The translations under genes and the position numbers were made by a program. 64,000 nucleotides of DNA, taken from the NCBI GenBank assembly GCA_024516035.1, contig CM044955.1:15864079-15928078 (forward strand), in the 5' to 3' direction. Shown one piece after another: positions 1-9,578 of this stretch (position 1 is its first letter; each line of letters starts with the position of its first letter). This stretch comes from Bactericera cockerelli (lineage: Eukaryota > Arthropoda > Insecta > Hemiptera > Triozidae). Under the pieces are notes generated by a model. The model was not told the origin of the DNA and made no database searches. It worked only from the letters and a program-made list of their open reading frames with translations.

Positions 1-634
1 AAGCTAGACTGTTTCTCAAGTCGAGTTATGGTATGCTGTGATTGGTTGAAACTCCAACTGAGGAAGAGTGTAGCTTCTTTAAAAATTAATCCTGTTTTAT
101 ATTTCAGTCTTAAGGAATCTCCCATAAATATTTTTTTTTGCCATGTAATATATTCAGCATATAGGTATATTTTTACAGTATATAAAAGACTTCTCCCAGG
201 ACATCTTCCCGAGGCAGTGTGCTCAGCACTGAGGCAACATTACCTCTCTGAACAGCGAAACTAAGCCGTTGCCTGAAATATTCCCCGGCGCGTCTGTCCT
301 TCGTCTCAAGGACCAAGGTTTTGGATATGCTATTAAACATTTCCAAAGCACTTGGCCCATAAATATTGTCTGAACGTCGCGTCCATTGTGTAAGTTCTTT
401 AGCTTATCCGCAGTGTACCAGGTACCATGATCCAAATAGTTTTGGGTTCCAAGTAGATTTGACTCATCAAGCTAGAATCTGCTTAACTTCAGTGATCGGA
501 TGAGAAAATGATGTATTGAACGTGACATTTCAGCTGGCCAAAGTGGAACCTTGTGGTACCTAGTGCAAGATTATATTTTCTTGTTTGCATTTTCATGAAT
601 ATATTGAATAACAAAAAATGAATTTCTGTTTCAG

Positions 635-755
635 GACTCAGGCAGGACAATTCACAATGTATCTTCCCGGACTTGCTCAAACACTGGACTCACTCAAGAA
701 CACGTTATACTTATGCTCAATTTGATTTAGTTTTAATAAAAAAAACCTTAATATT
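635..755 (+). other. 3' exon of gene copy 0 (rest lies left of the window)
   Basis: The window opens inside intron 2 of a plus-strand copy of the GKEK gene. The acceptor CTGTTTCAG precedes GACTCAGGCAGGACAATTCA and AATAAA is at 735-740, as in the complete copies. No coding part is visible. Confidence 0.75.
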
Positions 756-1125
756 TTGTTAGTTTTAAAAATATTTGGCCTTCTCAATTGTTTCTCAAAT
801 CTTATTTCACAGTTAGGAGAAATTTTTCTAAATAGTTTCGAAAACAGCAAGTTTGTTTGATTCTGATAACTTGTTTACTATCTCATTGATTAGATTAGCT
901 TTGTAAAGGCAATACCTACCTATCTAGTTGATTTTTACAAATTTGGCAATACTTACCTATCTAGTTGATTTTTACAAATTTTCCTGAGTTTACTTCGCGA
1001 CATCCAAAATACAGAGCCGAAAAAACTCTACTGGGATTTGAACCCAGTGCGTCTCGGTGACTGCCCAATAAATTATTATGAATATGTATTTGAAAGAATA
1101 TGACATTATTGCCCGTGTTGTTACT

Positions 1126-1195
1126 CGTGGCTAAGTGGAGTAGATAAGCTTGCACAAACGGTGCCCTGGGTTCGAATCCTGTTTGGGTGGAAAAA
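1126..1195 (+). mobile_element. tRNA-derived repeat (U1); also in U2, U3, U4
   Basis: TGGCTAAGTGGAGTAGATAA and GGGTTCGAATCC are A- and B-box-like. Copies are at about 10570-10640, 25170-25240 and 52990-53060. Confidence 0.6.
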
Positions 1196-1540
1196 CTTCT
1201 GCTCTATATTTTGATATTTCGGGGTTCACTCATATTTCGTGAGAAAAATTCAGTAGATACTTGTTCGAGTAACGACCAGTGGAGGTATTGCGAGAGCGAA
1301 TATGTTACATAGGCAAATGATATTCTTATCATAATATGGTACGAGTATGCTAATGATACGCTGAACATAATAGTTTTGTTATGATAAACTACCTACTTAA
1401 TATAAGAAAAATAATAATAAAAACACTCTTTAGTGGAAGGTAACCTCCAGGCGAGGTCAATGCTTAAAGCATTTTCTACCACCTAACCCTCTAGAGTCTT
1501 ATTATTATGTGGTCACAAACTCAAATTAATGAGGAAATTC

Positions 1541-1626
1541 GTGCACTGGGTGGGAATCGAACCAACGGATCCCTACGCTACCTGGATTACCAGACTAGCG
1601 CGTTAACCACTTGACTCCCAGTGCAC
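1541..1626 (-). mobile_element. tRNA-like SINE head (U1)
   Basis: The ends GTGCACTGGG and CCCAGTGCAC pair as an acceptor-like stem. On the minus strand, AGTCAAGTGGTTAACGCGC resembles an A box and GGTTCGATTCC a B box. A second copy lies at 10994-11079. Presence in repeat units argues against a functional tRNA gene. Confidence 0.65.
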
Positions 1627-3014
1627 ATAGTCTGGCTGGGGTACGAAACGGGGAGAAGACCAATGTCTCCCTAGAGGACTGTGTACAGAAAACGGACTAG
1701 CCAAGCCAACCTTAACAGAACTTGAGTCCGTGTTGACCCAGCATTTATAGGGAAAGTATTGTGTCACTTTTCTCCCATAAGAAGGGAGGCATGGTACGGG
1801 ATGGGCAGGCTGCAACATAGACCACAAGCAACAACAAAAAATCATTTCCAAACAGTAAAATCCCTAATTCATTTGAATTAATTGATTAATTCAAATTTGA
1901 AACATTTACAAAGCCCAATTATATTTTGTGCCATAAAATAAAACCTACAGGGTTGCTAGGACTTTTAACTCAAAAGGGAACCTATTACAGTAAAAAGCAT
2001 AATATTTGCCTCTTCAAAAATATCGGTTTTAAATTTTTTTCATGATCCCTTTTGATAGCATTATTTGCTTTTTAAAATAGATTTTGTTAAAAAGCCTTCC
2101 CCCAACGGGTCTCTGACCGGTAAGAAAAAGATGCAACTAATTAATTATTAGGATTTATATAATTTATTTTATCTATTTGTTTTACCCGTACGCCAATACG
2201 TCTATGAGTAGTACTCATTGAGTGCCTACTACTAAATTACAAAGCTCAGAAACAGAAACTCACCTATGGAAAATTAATAATATAGCTCAAAAATGGTTGG
2301 GCTGAGAAACTTCTAATATTCGAAATCGGAAGTATCTTTCCTTATAAGAAAGAATTTTCTTGATAACTAACCCTCTTATAGAATCAAGGCATTACCCTAC
2401 ATGTGTTTTTTCTAAACCCTACTTTACACCCAAGGTATTGTCTTTTTTCAGTTGGATCCCAAATTTCAAAATCGGCGCAGTTGGTTTGAACATGGAGGAA
2501 TTGGAGTGCGCCTGATCAAATACGATCTGGTATATAATAGAGTCTTTCACACGTAAGGATAAATTGACGCATTCGGACCGTACAGTCCAAGATCTAATTG
2601 GACCGTGCGTGTAAATTCAAACTTGTCCGTCGTCTCCTGGACTGTGAGATATCCACATATTTGGGCCATGGATCTGTACGTCTGGTAGTCCAGATCCGTC
2701 GGTCCAAATCTGTAGATGTAAATACTAACTTCAAACGTATATGGAGTGTTCAAGTTTGAAATAAAAAGTGTACAGACAGATCTGGACCGTCGGATTAAGA
2801 CTGGCAGATTTGGACTGTCGGATCTGATCCGTTTCTTAATTTGTTACACAAAAATAGACTCTCGGATCGCCTTTCCAGTCCATCTGTCATTTCCAGTCGG
2901 ATCCGTCAATTTATCCGTAATGGTGAAAGGCCCTATCAAAGGCAACAATACAATGCTGGAATAAAGAGACTCTTTAGTCCTAATCGGGCAGAATAAATAA
3001 GTGTCTATCATCTC

Positions 3015-3055
3015 TCAGCTGAACACTGGAGGCGAAGTGATGGAACCTATCTGGT
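3015..3055 (-). pseudogene. mio exon 15 remnant in U1
   Basis: On the minus strand the sequence reads the last codons of mio (CAGATAGGTTCCATC ... GTGTTCAGC) and the TGA at 3017-3015, then the same 3' flank as below 28052. Homology stops upstream where exon 15 should continue, and a dispersed module follows. Confidence 0.8.
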
Positions 3056-3059
3056 AGAA

Positions 3060-3610
3060 TATACTATTTTTCCTATATTCTAGATTCTAGAAAAAATTCT
3101 GTATCGGCAAGTCGTGGACCTTATTTTTTGACTTTTTTGTCCAAAATTTCGGATTTTCTTAAATATAAGCTAAATTATAACTAATTAGAAAATAAATATA
3201 AATAGCCTATGTAAAATAATAATATGCATATACTTACAAATTTTCATCAAAATCGGGTGTACCGTTCACGAGATATAAGCGTTTTAAGTAAAAAGTTAGT
3301 GGTCAGGCGCATGGTCTCTGTCACCCAGAACCGCTAGTACGAATTTGATTAATTTAAATTCGGACCATCTGCAGAACGTCTTCTATATGTGTGCAAAATT
3401 TCATCAAAATCCGTGGAGTAGTTTCCGAGATTTGCGCGATACAAGGAATATTTTTAACAGACCAACGGGCCGGACACAAAACCAAAGTTTCTCAGGAGGT
3501 TATGAAACGTCCAGAAATATGAAAAAAATCGGAGCAAAAAAATATTTTTTAAAAGAAAAACGAACACAATACTTCCGCTTTCTAATATTAGACATTTCGC
3601 GGAAGTGAAA
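3060..3610 (+). repeat. Dispersed ~0.55-0.7 kb module (U1 copy)
   Basis: The module runs from AAATTCTGTATCGGCAAG to CGAACACAATACTTCCG and ends near CTAATATTAG. Other copies are at 4630-5340 (-), 12710-13260 (+), 18560-19200 (+) and 46345-46865 (+), with a fragment near 58205-58255. Short ORF traces within it differ between copies and show no conserved coding. Confidence 0.7.
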
Positions 3611-3844
3611 TGAACTTAGACAATTTCCAATGAATGTGAAATGAAGATATAACTATGTATGATGATATTGAAGATACATGTATCTTTCAATTTCAGAATA
3701 CAATAATTATTTATTATCAAGAATAATATTGACAGAAAGCATATATAACTATTCATCATGGCCTGAGGTAATCCTCTGTCACCCTTGGGAAACTGCAAGT
3801 CAGCCTATGTGAGCCAAAAAGTACTATGTAATAATATCGCCTTA

Positions 3845-4022
3845 TTTATTTTGCCCGACTAGGGCCACTTTGTTCCATTATTCCAGCAGTAAGCCCAAGA
3901 CGTATTATGTTGTGGTCAGAATCCCAATTGGGAGGAGTTCTTGTCATGTTCCGGCTGGGTTTCGAACCAGCGACCTCTGGATTATCAGACCGACGCACCT
4001 TGACCACTGTGCTACCGGGAAA
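3845..4022 (-). mobile_element. tRNA-derived SINE, GGTAGC family
   Basis: The minus-strand head reads CCCGGTAGCACAGTGGTCAA with B box GGTTCGAAACCC; the tail ends at ...GGCAATATAAATAAGGCGATATT. U2 copy at 13505-13680, U3 copy at 36085-36240. Confidence 0.7.
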
Positions 4023-4484
4023 GACAAAATATCATTCCGATGTGTATGTGATTTCATTGTGTGTCACAGTACTGTCACAGTTTTAGTAGGTAGTTTGGCA
4101 TTACAAAACTACTAATCATATCATTTGCAACTAACATATCGTCGCAGCTAAAGTAACACCCCCTATCTAATTTTTTGCAATTTTACAGGAGGCAATAAAA
4201 ACTGAAATGGTAGGCGGTGTTGGTAGCCAAAATCAGATGTGCGGAGATTCTAAAAATGAAACTACAGCGCTATCTTTTGGAATTGTTGAAAAAAACTTCG
4301 TCACAAGGTGCAAAACCATCATTTCTATTCGTTAGAACAAAAATCTCAATTTTGAAAAAAATGTGACTAGGGCGGTTTTGCTTTAGCCACGGCGATATTC
4401 ACTCTCGTAATGCCTCCACTCATATTTCCTCACAAAGTAGGAGTGAACCCCTAAATTACAGAGTAGATTTTTTTTGACCCAAGA

Positions 4485-4600
4485 TGGATTCGAACACAGG
4501 TCACCGTTTGTGGAAGCTGAACTACTCAACTTAGCTAAGTTGTAGGGCACGAGGCTTGCACGCATGGTGACCTGGGTTTGAATCCCAGCAGAGTGGGAAC
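4485..4600. mobile_element. Back-to-back tRNA-like repeats (U1)
   Basis: A minus-strand B box (GGATTCGAACACAGG) and a plus-strand one (GGGTTTGAATCCC) face each other around ACTTAGCTAAGT. The same arrangement is at 14110-14250 and 36425-36545. Confidence 0.65.
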
Positions 4601-4629
4601 TTTTTCGGCTCTGTACTTTGGATACCGTG

Positions 4630-5340
4630 TAAGGAAATTCCGATAAATTTCTAATATTAGAAATCGGAAGTATTGTGTTCGTTTTTGTAAAAAAAAATAT
4701 TTTTTTGCTCCGATTTCAATTTTTTTCATATTTCTGGACGTTTCATAACCTACTGAGTAAATTTGGTTTTGTGTCCGTCTGTCGGTCCGTCGATCCGTCG
4801 GTTTGTTAAAACGATTCCTTGTAACGCGCAAATCTCGGAAACTACTCAACAGATTTCGATGAAATTTTGCACACATCTAGAAAACATTCTGTAGATGGTC
4901 CCATTTTAAATTCATCGAATTCATACAAGCGGATCTGGGTGAAAAAGACCATGCGCCTGACCACTAACTGTTTACTTAAACGCTTTTATCTCGTGAACGG
5001 TACACCCGATTTCGATGAAATTTTGTAAGAATATGCATATTATTGTTTTACATAGGTTATTTGTATTTATTTTTAAATTAATAATAATTTGACTCTGATA
5101 TTTAAGAAAATCCGAAATTTTGGACAAAAAAGTAAAAAAATAAGGACCACGACTTGCCGATACAGAATTTTTTGTGGAGTTTAGAATGTAGAAAAAACAA
5201 TATGCTACCATATAAAACAAATTTGAAGAAAATCGGTTGAGCCGTTTTGGAGATACAAGTAATTTTGTATAAAATCTCAAAATTGGCACGTGTTTACAAT
5301 ATGAAGCAATCACGAGGAAGTATTGTGTCCATAATTGGCA
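4630..5340 (-). repeat. Dispersed module, inverted copy in U1
   Basis: This is the reverse complement of 18580-19180. One end carries CTTCCTCGTGATTG and TATGGACACAATACT, the other CACAATACTTCCGATTTC. It is absent from the matching place in U2. Confidence 0.65.
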
Positions 5341-5424
5341 GTGTTTTTTTTTCTTCTTATTTTTTCGCTGTTTATACGCAGCAATAATGCTGCAATTACT
5401 TGAATAGGTTGGAGGGACACTGCA

Positions 5425-5995
5425 TACATGATAGACGGGTCCATTTCGCCAGCACCACCACCTTTAATATGTAATGTTTTTTTTTACATGGGTAATTTGT
5501 GCTTATTTTGTGCTTCAAACCCCGAATTTTGTGCTCAAACACCAAGGGCGCTACGCCCATTTCAATTTGATGGTTCTGGGGAAACGGCAGAACCACCACC
5601 TTCGAAACGTAATCTTTTTTTTACATGATTAATTAATTTGTGCTTATTTTGTGCTAATTTGTGCTTCAAACCCCGAATTTTGTGCTCAAACACCAAGGGC
5701 GCTACGCCCATTTCAATTTGGTAGTGCTGGGGAAACGGTAGAATCACCACCTTCGAAACAGCACAAAATTCGGGGTTTGAAGCACAAATTAGCACAAAAT
5801 ACCCATGTAAAAAAAAGCATTACGTTTCGAAGGTGGTGGTTCTACCGTTTCCCCAGCACCACCAAATTGAAATGGGCGTAGCGCCCTTGGTGTTTGAGCA
5901 CAAAATTCGGGGTTTGAAGCACAAAATAAGCACAAATTACCCATGTAAAAAAAAAAATACATTTTAAAGGTGGTGGTGCTGGCGAAATGGACCCG
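5425..5995. mobile_element. Foldback element with nested direct and inverted units (U1)
   Basis: Units built of CAAACCCCGAATTTTGTGC, CAAGGGCGCTACGCCCATTT and a CCACCACCTTCGAAACG edge occur on both strands. The centre is near 5760, where the orientation flips. The ends read GGGTCCATTTCGCCAGCACC and its inverse. No protein of its own is apparent; open frames here change between copies. Confidence 0.75.
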
Positions 5996-6512
5996 ATAAA
6001 GTCCTATTTCCAGTATCCAGGCTATCTCTACATCTTTCTTTATATTGTTTTACAGTGAGATCTAGATCTCTCATGTGAGCAGGGATTAGTGGCGTAATTA
6101 GGTATTGCCACTGGGTACTAGGTAAGTGTTGCCTTTACAAAGATAATATTATTATATGATCACTGAGAGAGTCAATAAGTTATAAGAATCCAACAAAAAG
6201 TTGCTGTTTTCGAAATTCTTCAGAATACTTTCAACTGACTGTGAAATGAGATTTCAGAAACAATTGAGAAGGCCAAATATTTTTAAAACTAACGTAAAAT
6301 TAAGGGTTTTTTTTTTATTAAAACTAAATCAAATTGAGCATAAGTATAACGTGTTCTTGAGTGAGTCCAGTGTTAGAGCAAGTCCGGGAAGATACATTGT
6401 GAATTGTCCTGCCTGAGTCCTGAAACAGAAATTGATTTTTTTGTTATTCAATATATTCATAAAAATGCCAACAAGAAGTATAATCTTTGACTATCACAAG
6501 GTTCCACTTTAG

Positions 6513-6795
6513 CCGGGGGAGCTAGCACATTGATTAGGTACTCCATTTCTTATCCGATCACTGAAGTTAAGCAGATTCTAGCTTGATGAGTACATGGATT
6601 GGTGACCGCTCTCGTTTCGAATGATTATCATGGCAAGATACTTTCTGCTGAATATGTCTGACCCCACTCAGGCTGGGTGAGGTTAATTTGAGTAGATGGG
6701 TTGTTTGTTCAGCGACTGGTTGGTAAAACCGCCGCCGTCATATGACCATGAGGTTGAAAGCGTCGTTAAATTCAAATGCATAAATAAGATTCCAC
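6513..6795 (+). mobile_element. 5S rRNA-derived SINE in intron 2 of gene copy 1
   Basis: The head resembles 5S rRNA: CCGATCACTGAAGTTAAGCA, then TACATGGATTGGTGACC. The body has CTCAGGCTGGGTGAGGTTAA and ends near GTTGAAAGCGTCGTTAAA. It lies antisense to the gene. Confidence 0.8.
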
Positions 6796-7072
6796 TTGCC
6801 AGATAAACGACCCAAGTAGATACCGCTTTTCAGTATAAGAAACCACTTTGTTTAGTTGTCCATATTATTATTAATACAATACTCCCACTCTAATTAAAAT
6901 CATAGCAAAAATAATCATTAATCTTCAATAAGCTAAAGAACTAACAGAATCGACGCGACGTTTAGGCAGTCCTTATGGGAGATCCCTTTGTCGAATTATA
7001 AAAAAGGATTAAATCTAAGACATTCTCCCTTAAATAATACCTAATGATATAATTGATTTTACTTACTTTCGA

Positions 7073-7297
7073 TTAAACAACAACGATGTTCATGGAGGTC
7101 TTTTCCTTTCCAAGAGCCACAATATTCATGGAGGTCTTTTCTTTTCCAAGATCCACGATGTCCATGGAGGTCTTTTCTTTTCCAAGAGCCACGATGTCCA
7201 TGGAGGTCTTCTCTTTGCCTAGAGCCACAATGTCCATGGAGGTCTTTTCTTTTCCGTTGAGGGCAACAACGTCCATGATGATTCTCTCTTGACCCAT
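7073..7297 (-). CDS. GKEK repeat-peptide gene, copy 1 (74 aa)
   Basis: I do not recognise the family. The intact ORF has a 14-residue head ([14 protein letters not shown]) and five 12-residue units GKEKTSM(D/N)IVxL, ending VVV. There is no signal peptide, membrane segment or cysteine. Gene model on the minus strand: TATAAAAG at 8117-8110, leader exon ending 8060 at G|GTAAGTAC, intron, exon 2 from 7340 (acceptor TTATTTCAG) to about 7067, intron 2 containing a 5S-derived SINE (6513-6795), exon 3 from 6419 and AATAAA at 6319-6314. The stop lies a few nt before the last junction, so decay by NMD is not expected. The D/N order is D D D N N; one unit has IVDL. The gene diverges from copy 2. Confidence 0.75.
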   Translation of the reverse strand: MGQERIIMDVVALNGKEKTSMDIVALGKEKTSMDIVALGKEKTSMDIVDLGKEKTSMNIVALGKEKTSMNIVVV

Positions 7298-8060
7298 TTT
7301 GAAGATTTTGATTTAGTTTTGTCTTGTCAAAGGATGAATTCTGAAATAATTAAAAGAGTAATAATAAAATAACTGTACCACGTATAGGTAATTTATTAGA
7401 AGGGTAAAATTGCCATCCAGCTCTGTCTGGGGTGATATCAAAGTACTGTATAGTGGATTGACTTTACTCGGTGAAATTTTTTTCGGACGGACCATCCATT
7501 GGATCCGTTAATGTTATTTTGATTGTAGAAAGTATTGATCTTTTTTTCTCAAACCTTTCACCAATTTTTTTTTCTTCTCAAAAACGTAGATGGGCCAATT
7601 CACTCCATGGTTTGGAGTGACCATGGCTCACCTACTTAATTTCAATGCTATTCTAATGCCATTATAAAATATGCACGAGTAGGTAATAAATATTTCACAG
7701 AAGACCTATCATCTTAGTCTTAAAAAATATACAAGAAAATTAAAACTAAAAAAATTAGAGGGAAACAAATTGAGCACGAATTCCATAGTATCAATTTTTC
7801 ATCCAGAAAATGTCAAACAACCAATGTTTTTATTAAACAATTATGTAATTAATTCTTTTAATTTTTTTTTTTACTTATATTGAGTGCCAAAATTTGGGGT
7901 TTTCAAAGGGCTTTTGCGACAGCAAAAGCTTTGATAGTTTCACAAAGATTTTTTTTTTTCATTACTCTCAGACTTGAGAAAAATTTGAAATGAAAAAAAG
8001 GGGAGGGGAATATGAGTATATAGCAGAATGTATTGAATAGAATGAAGGAAAGTACTTACC

Positions 8061-8236
8061 GATATGATAAGGTGCGTACAACTGGTACCTTAGCTTTCGT
8101 CAGTAGAAGCTTTTATACTGAACATCTTTGGGACTCCTGGCGTCTTATCTGGGACCATGGCCGAGTGTGGGCTGATCCCTGCATCAGGTGACTCCTCTAG
8201 CGTGACGTGTTGTCAGGATGACGTGTTGTCAGTGAA
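8061..8236 (-). promoter_or_regulatory. Promoter of gene copy 1 (left half of a divergent promoter)
   Basis: Reading leftward from the palindrome, the conserved block has TGACAACACGTCA (here partly duplicated), GATGCAGGGATCAG, a GATAAG motif, TATAAAAG at 8117-8110, then ACGAAAGCTAAGGTACCAG and the leader donor. The same order occurs in all six copies. Confidence 0.7.
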
Positions 8237-8397
8237 TTTACTGACAACACGTCATCCTAGAGGAGTCACCTGATGCAGGGATCAGCCCACACTCGGCTAT
8301 GGTCCCAGATAAGAACCCAGGAGTCTCCAAGATGTCTGGTATAAAAGTTTCTACAGACGAAAGCTAAGGTACCAGTCACTCGCACCTCATCATATCG
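8237..8397 (+). promoter_or_regulatory. Promoter of gene copy 2 (right half of a divergent promoter)
   Basis: TGACAACACGTCA, GATGCAGGGATCAG, GATAAG, TATAAAAG at 8340 and the leader lie in order. The start site should fall about 30 nt after the TATA box, making a leader exon of only some 30 nt. Confidence 0.7.
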
Positions 8398-9353
8398 GTA
8401 AGTACTTTCTTTTAATAGATTGTGCTACACTTTGTTTTTCCCCATTTTTTAAACAATCTTTTCTGAAGCTTATTTTATTTTTTGGATACATAATAATAAA
8501 AGTGCTTCTTTGTGTAACTATCAAAACTGGCTTTTGTTGTTGTAAAATAATGAAGAGCCAAATTTTGGCCCTCAAAATATGTTATTCTAAGAAAACTGTC
8601 AAAAAATAAATAAAGAGTTTTTTACTTTTGTACTGACATTCAATAATTCCTTTAAAAAGGAAATATTAATATATAGGTATTTATGTTAAACCAAAGTTCA
8701 TTGTTTCTAGATGAAAGTTTTAAATATCTACTAAATCGGATTCTAGCTCATTTTGTTTAACTCTAATATTAATTAAGTACTTCTGATTTTCTTGTATAAT
8801 TTTTACAACTAAGAGGTCTTTTAAAAAATATTTAGTATCTACTCAAGAATATTTTACTAGCCATAACTTCCGTAAAAAAATACATACTAAAGGGGGAAAA
8901 AATGCAAGGGAGGAAATAAAATTGGCTCCAATATACCCTTTCAGGACCAAACAAGAAGCAGTAGAATAGCACTGAAATCAAGGAGGTGGGCGGGCCATAG
9001 TCACTCCAAACTATGGGGTGAATAGGCCCGATCCATATTCTTGAAAAAAAAAAAGAAATGGTGAAATATTTCAGCAAAAAGATGAACACTTTCTATACAA
9101 TGAAGTTTGAGGCAAAAGATCAATAATTTCTACAATCAAAGTAACATTAAAGGATCCAATGGATTCACTGAGTCATAAATACGTAACTTTTTATCACTGC
9201 AGACAGTGGGGTGACAATTTTACCCTTCTTATATTTTATACGTGGCACAGACAAAAAAAATCATCTATAATTTTTCACCGTCATTTTATTGTTACTTTCT
9301 GATTATTTCAGATTCATCCTTTGACAACACTAAATAAAAAGAAAATCTTCAAA

Positions 9354-9578
9354 ATGGGTCAAGAGAGAATCATCATGGACGTTGTTGCCCTCAACGGAAA
9401 AGAAAAGACCTCCATGGACATTGTGGCTCTAGGCAAAGAGAAGACCTCCATGGACATCGTGGCTCTTGGCAAAGAAAAGACCTCCATGGACATCGTGGCT
9501 CTTGGAAAGGAAAAGACCTCCATGAATATTGTCTCTCTTGGAAAGGAAAAGACCTCCATGAACATCGTTGTTGTTTAA
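9354..9578 (+). CDS. GKEK repeat-peptide gene, copy 2 (74 aa)
   Basis: The ORF is intact, with the same head and five 12-residue units (D D D N N; one IVSL). TATAAAAG is at 8340-8347, the leader exon ends at 8397 (ATCG|GTAAGT), exon 2 is 9312-9584 (acceptor TTATTTCAG, donor GGAC|GTAAGT just after the TAA), exon 3 starts at 10080 and AATAAA is at 10180-10185. I take the ATG at 9354 because the sequence upstream in frame has no ATG. Function is unknown. The promoter faces that of copy 1 across a palindrome centred at 8236. Confidence 0.78.
   Translation: MGQERIIMDVVALNGKEKTSMDIVALGKEKTSMDIVALGKEKTSMDIVALGKEKTSMNIVSLGKEKTSMNIVVV

Larger units (their letters stand above)
1..8236. repeat. Unit U1: exon-depleted copy of the mio 3' region (left end outside window)
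   Basis: From the left edge this unit holds the tail of gene copy 0, SINE-rich sequence, a mio exon 15 remnant, a foldback block and inverted gene copy 1. It aligns by eye with U2 starting at 9680, with matching landmarks at 1130/10570, 1541/10994, 2560/12130, 3015/12668 and 3845/13505. It ends at 8236 where copies 1 and 2 meet head to head. It lacks the spacer found at the end of U2 and U3. Confidence 0.75.

Noticed and set aside
1541..1626. Functional tRNA gene with paired ends
   Set aside because: It is copied inside repeat units and part of a larger repeat. I could not assign a convincing anticodon arm.
9321..9353. Extension of the GKEK ORF upstream to TTG (11 extra residues)
   Set aside because: There is no ATG upstream in frame. 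The same stretch is interrupted or altered in the minus-strand copies, so the ATG of MGQER is preferred.
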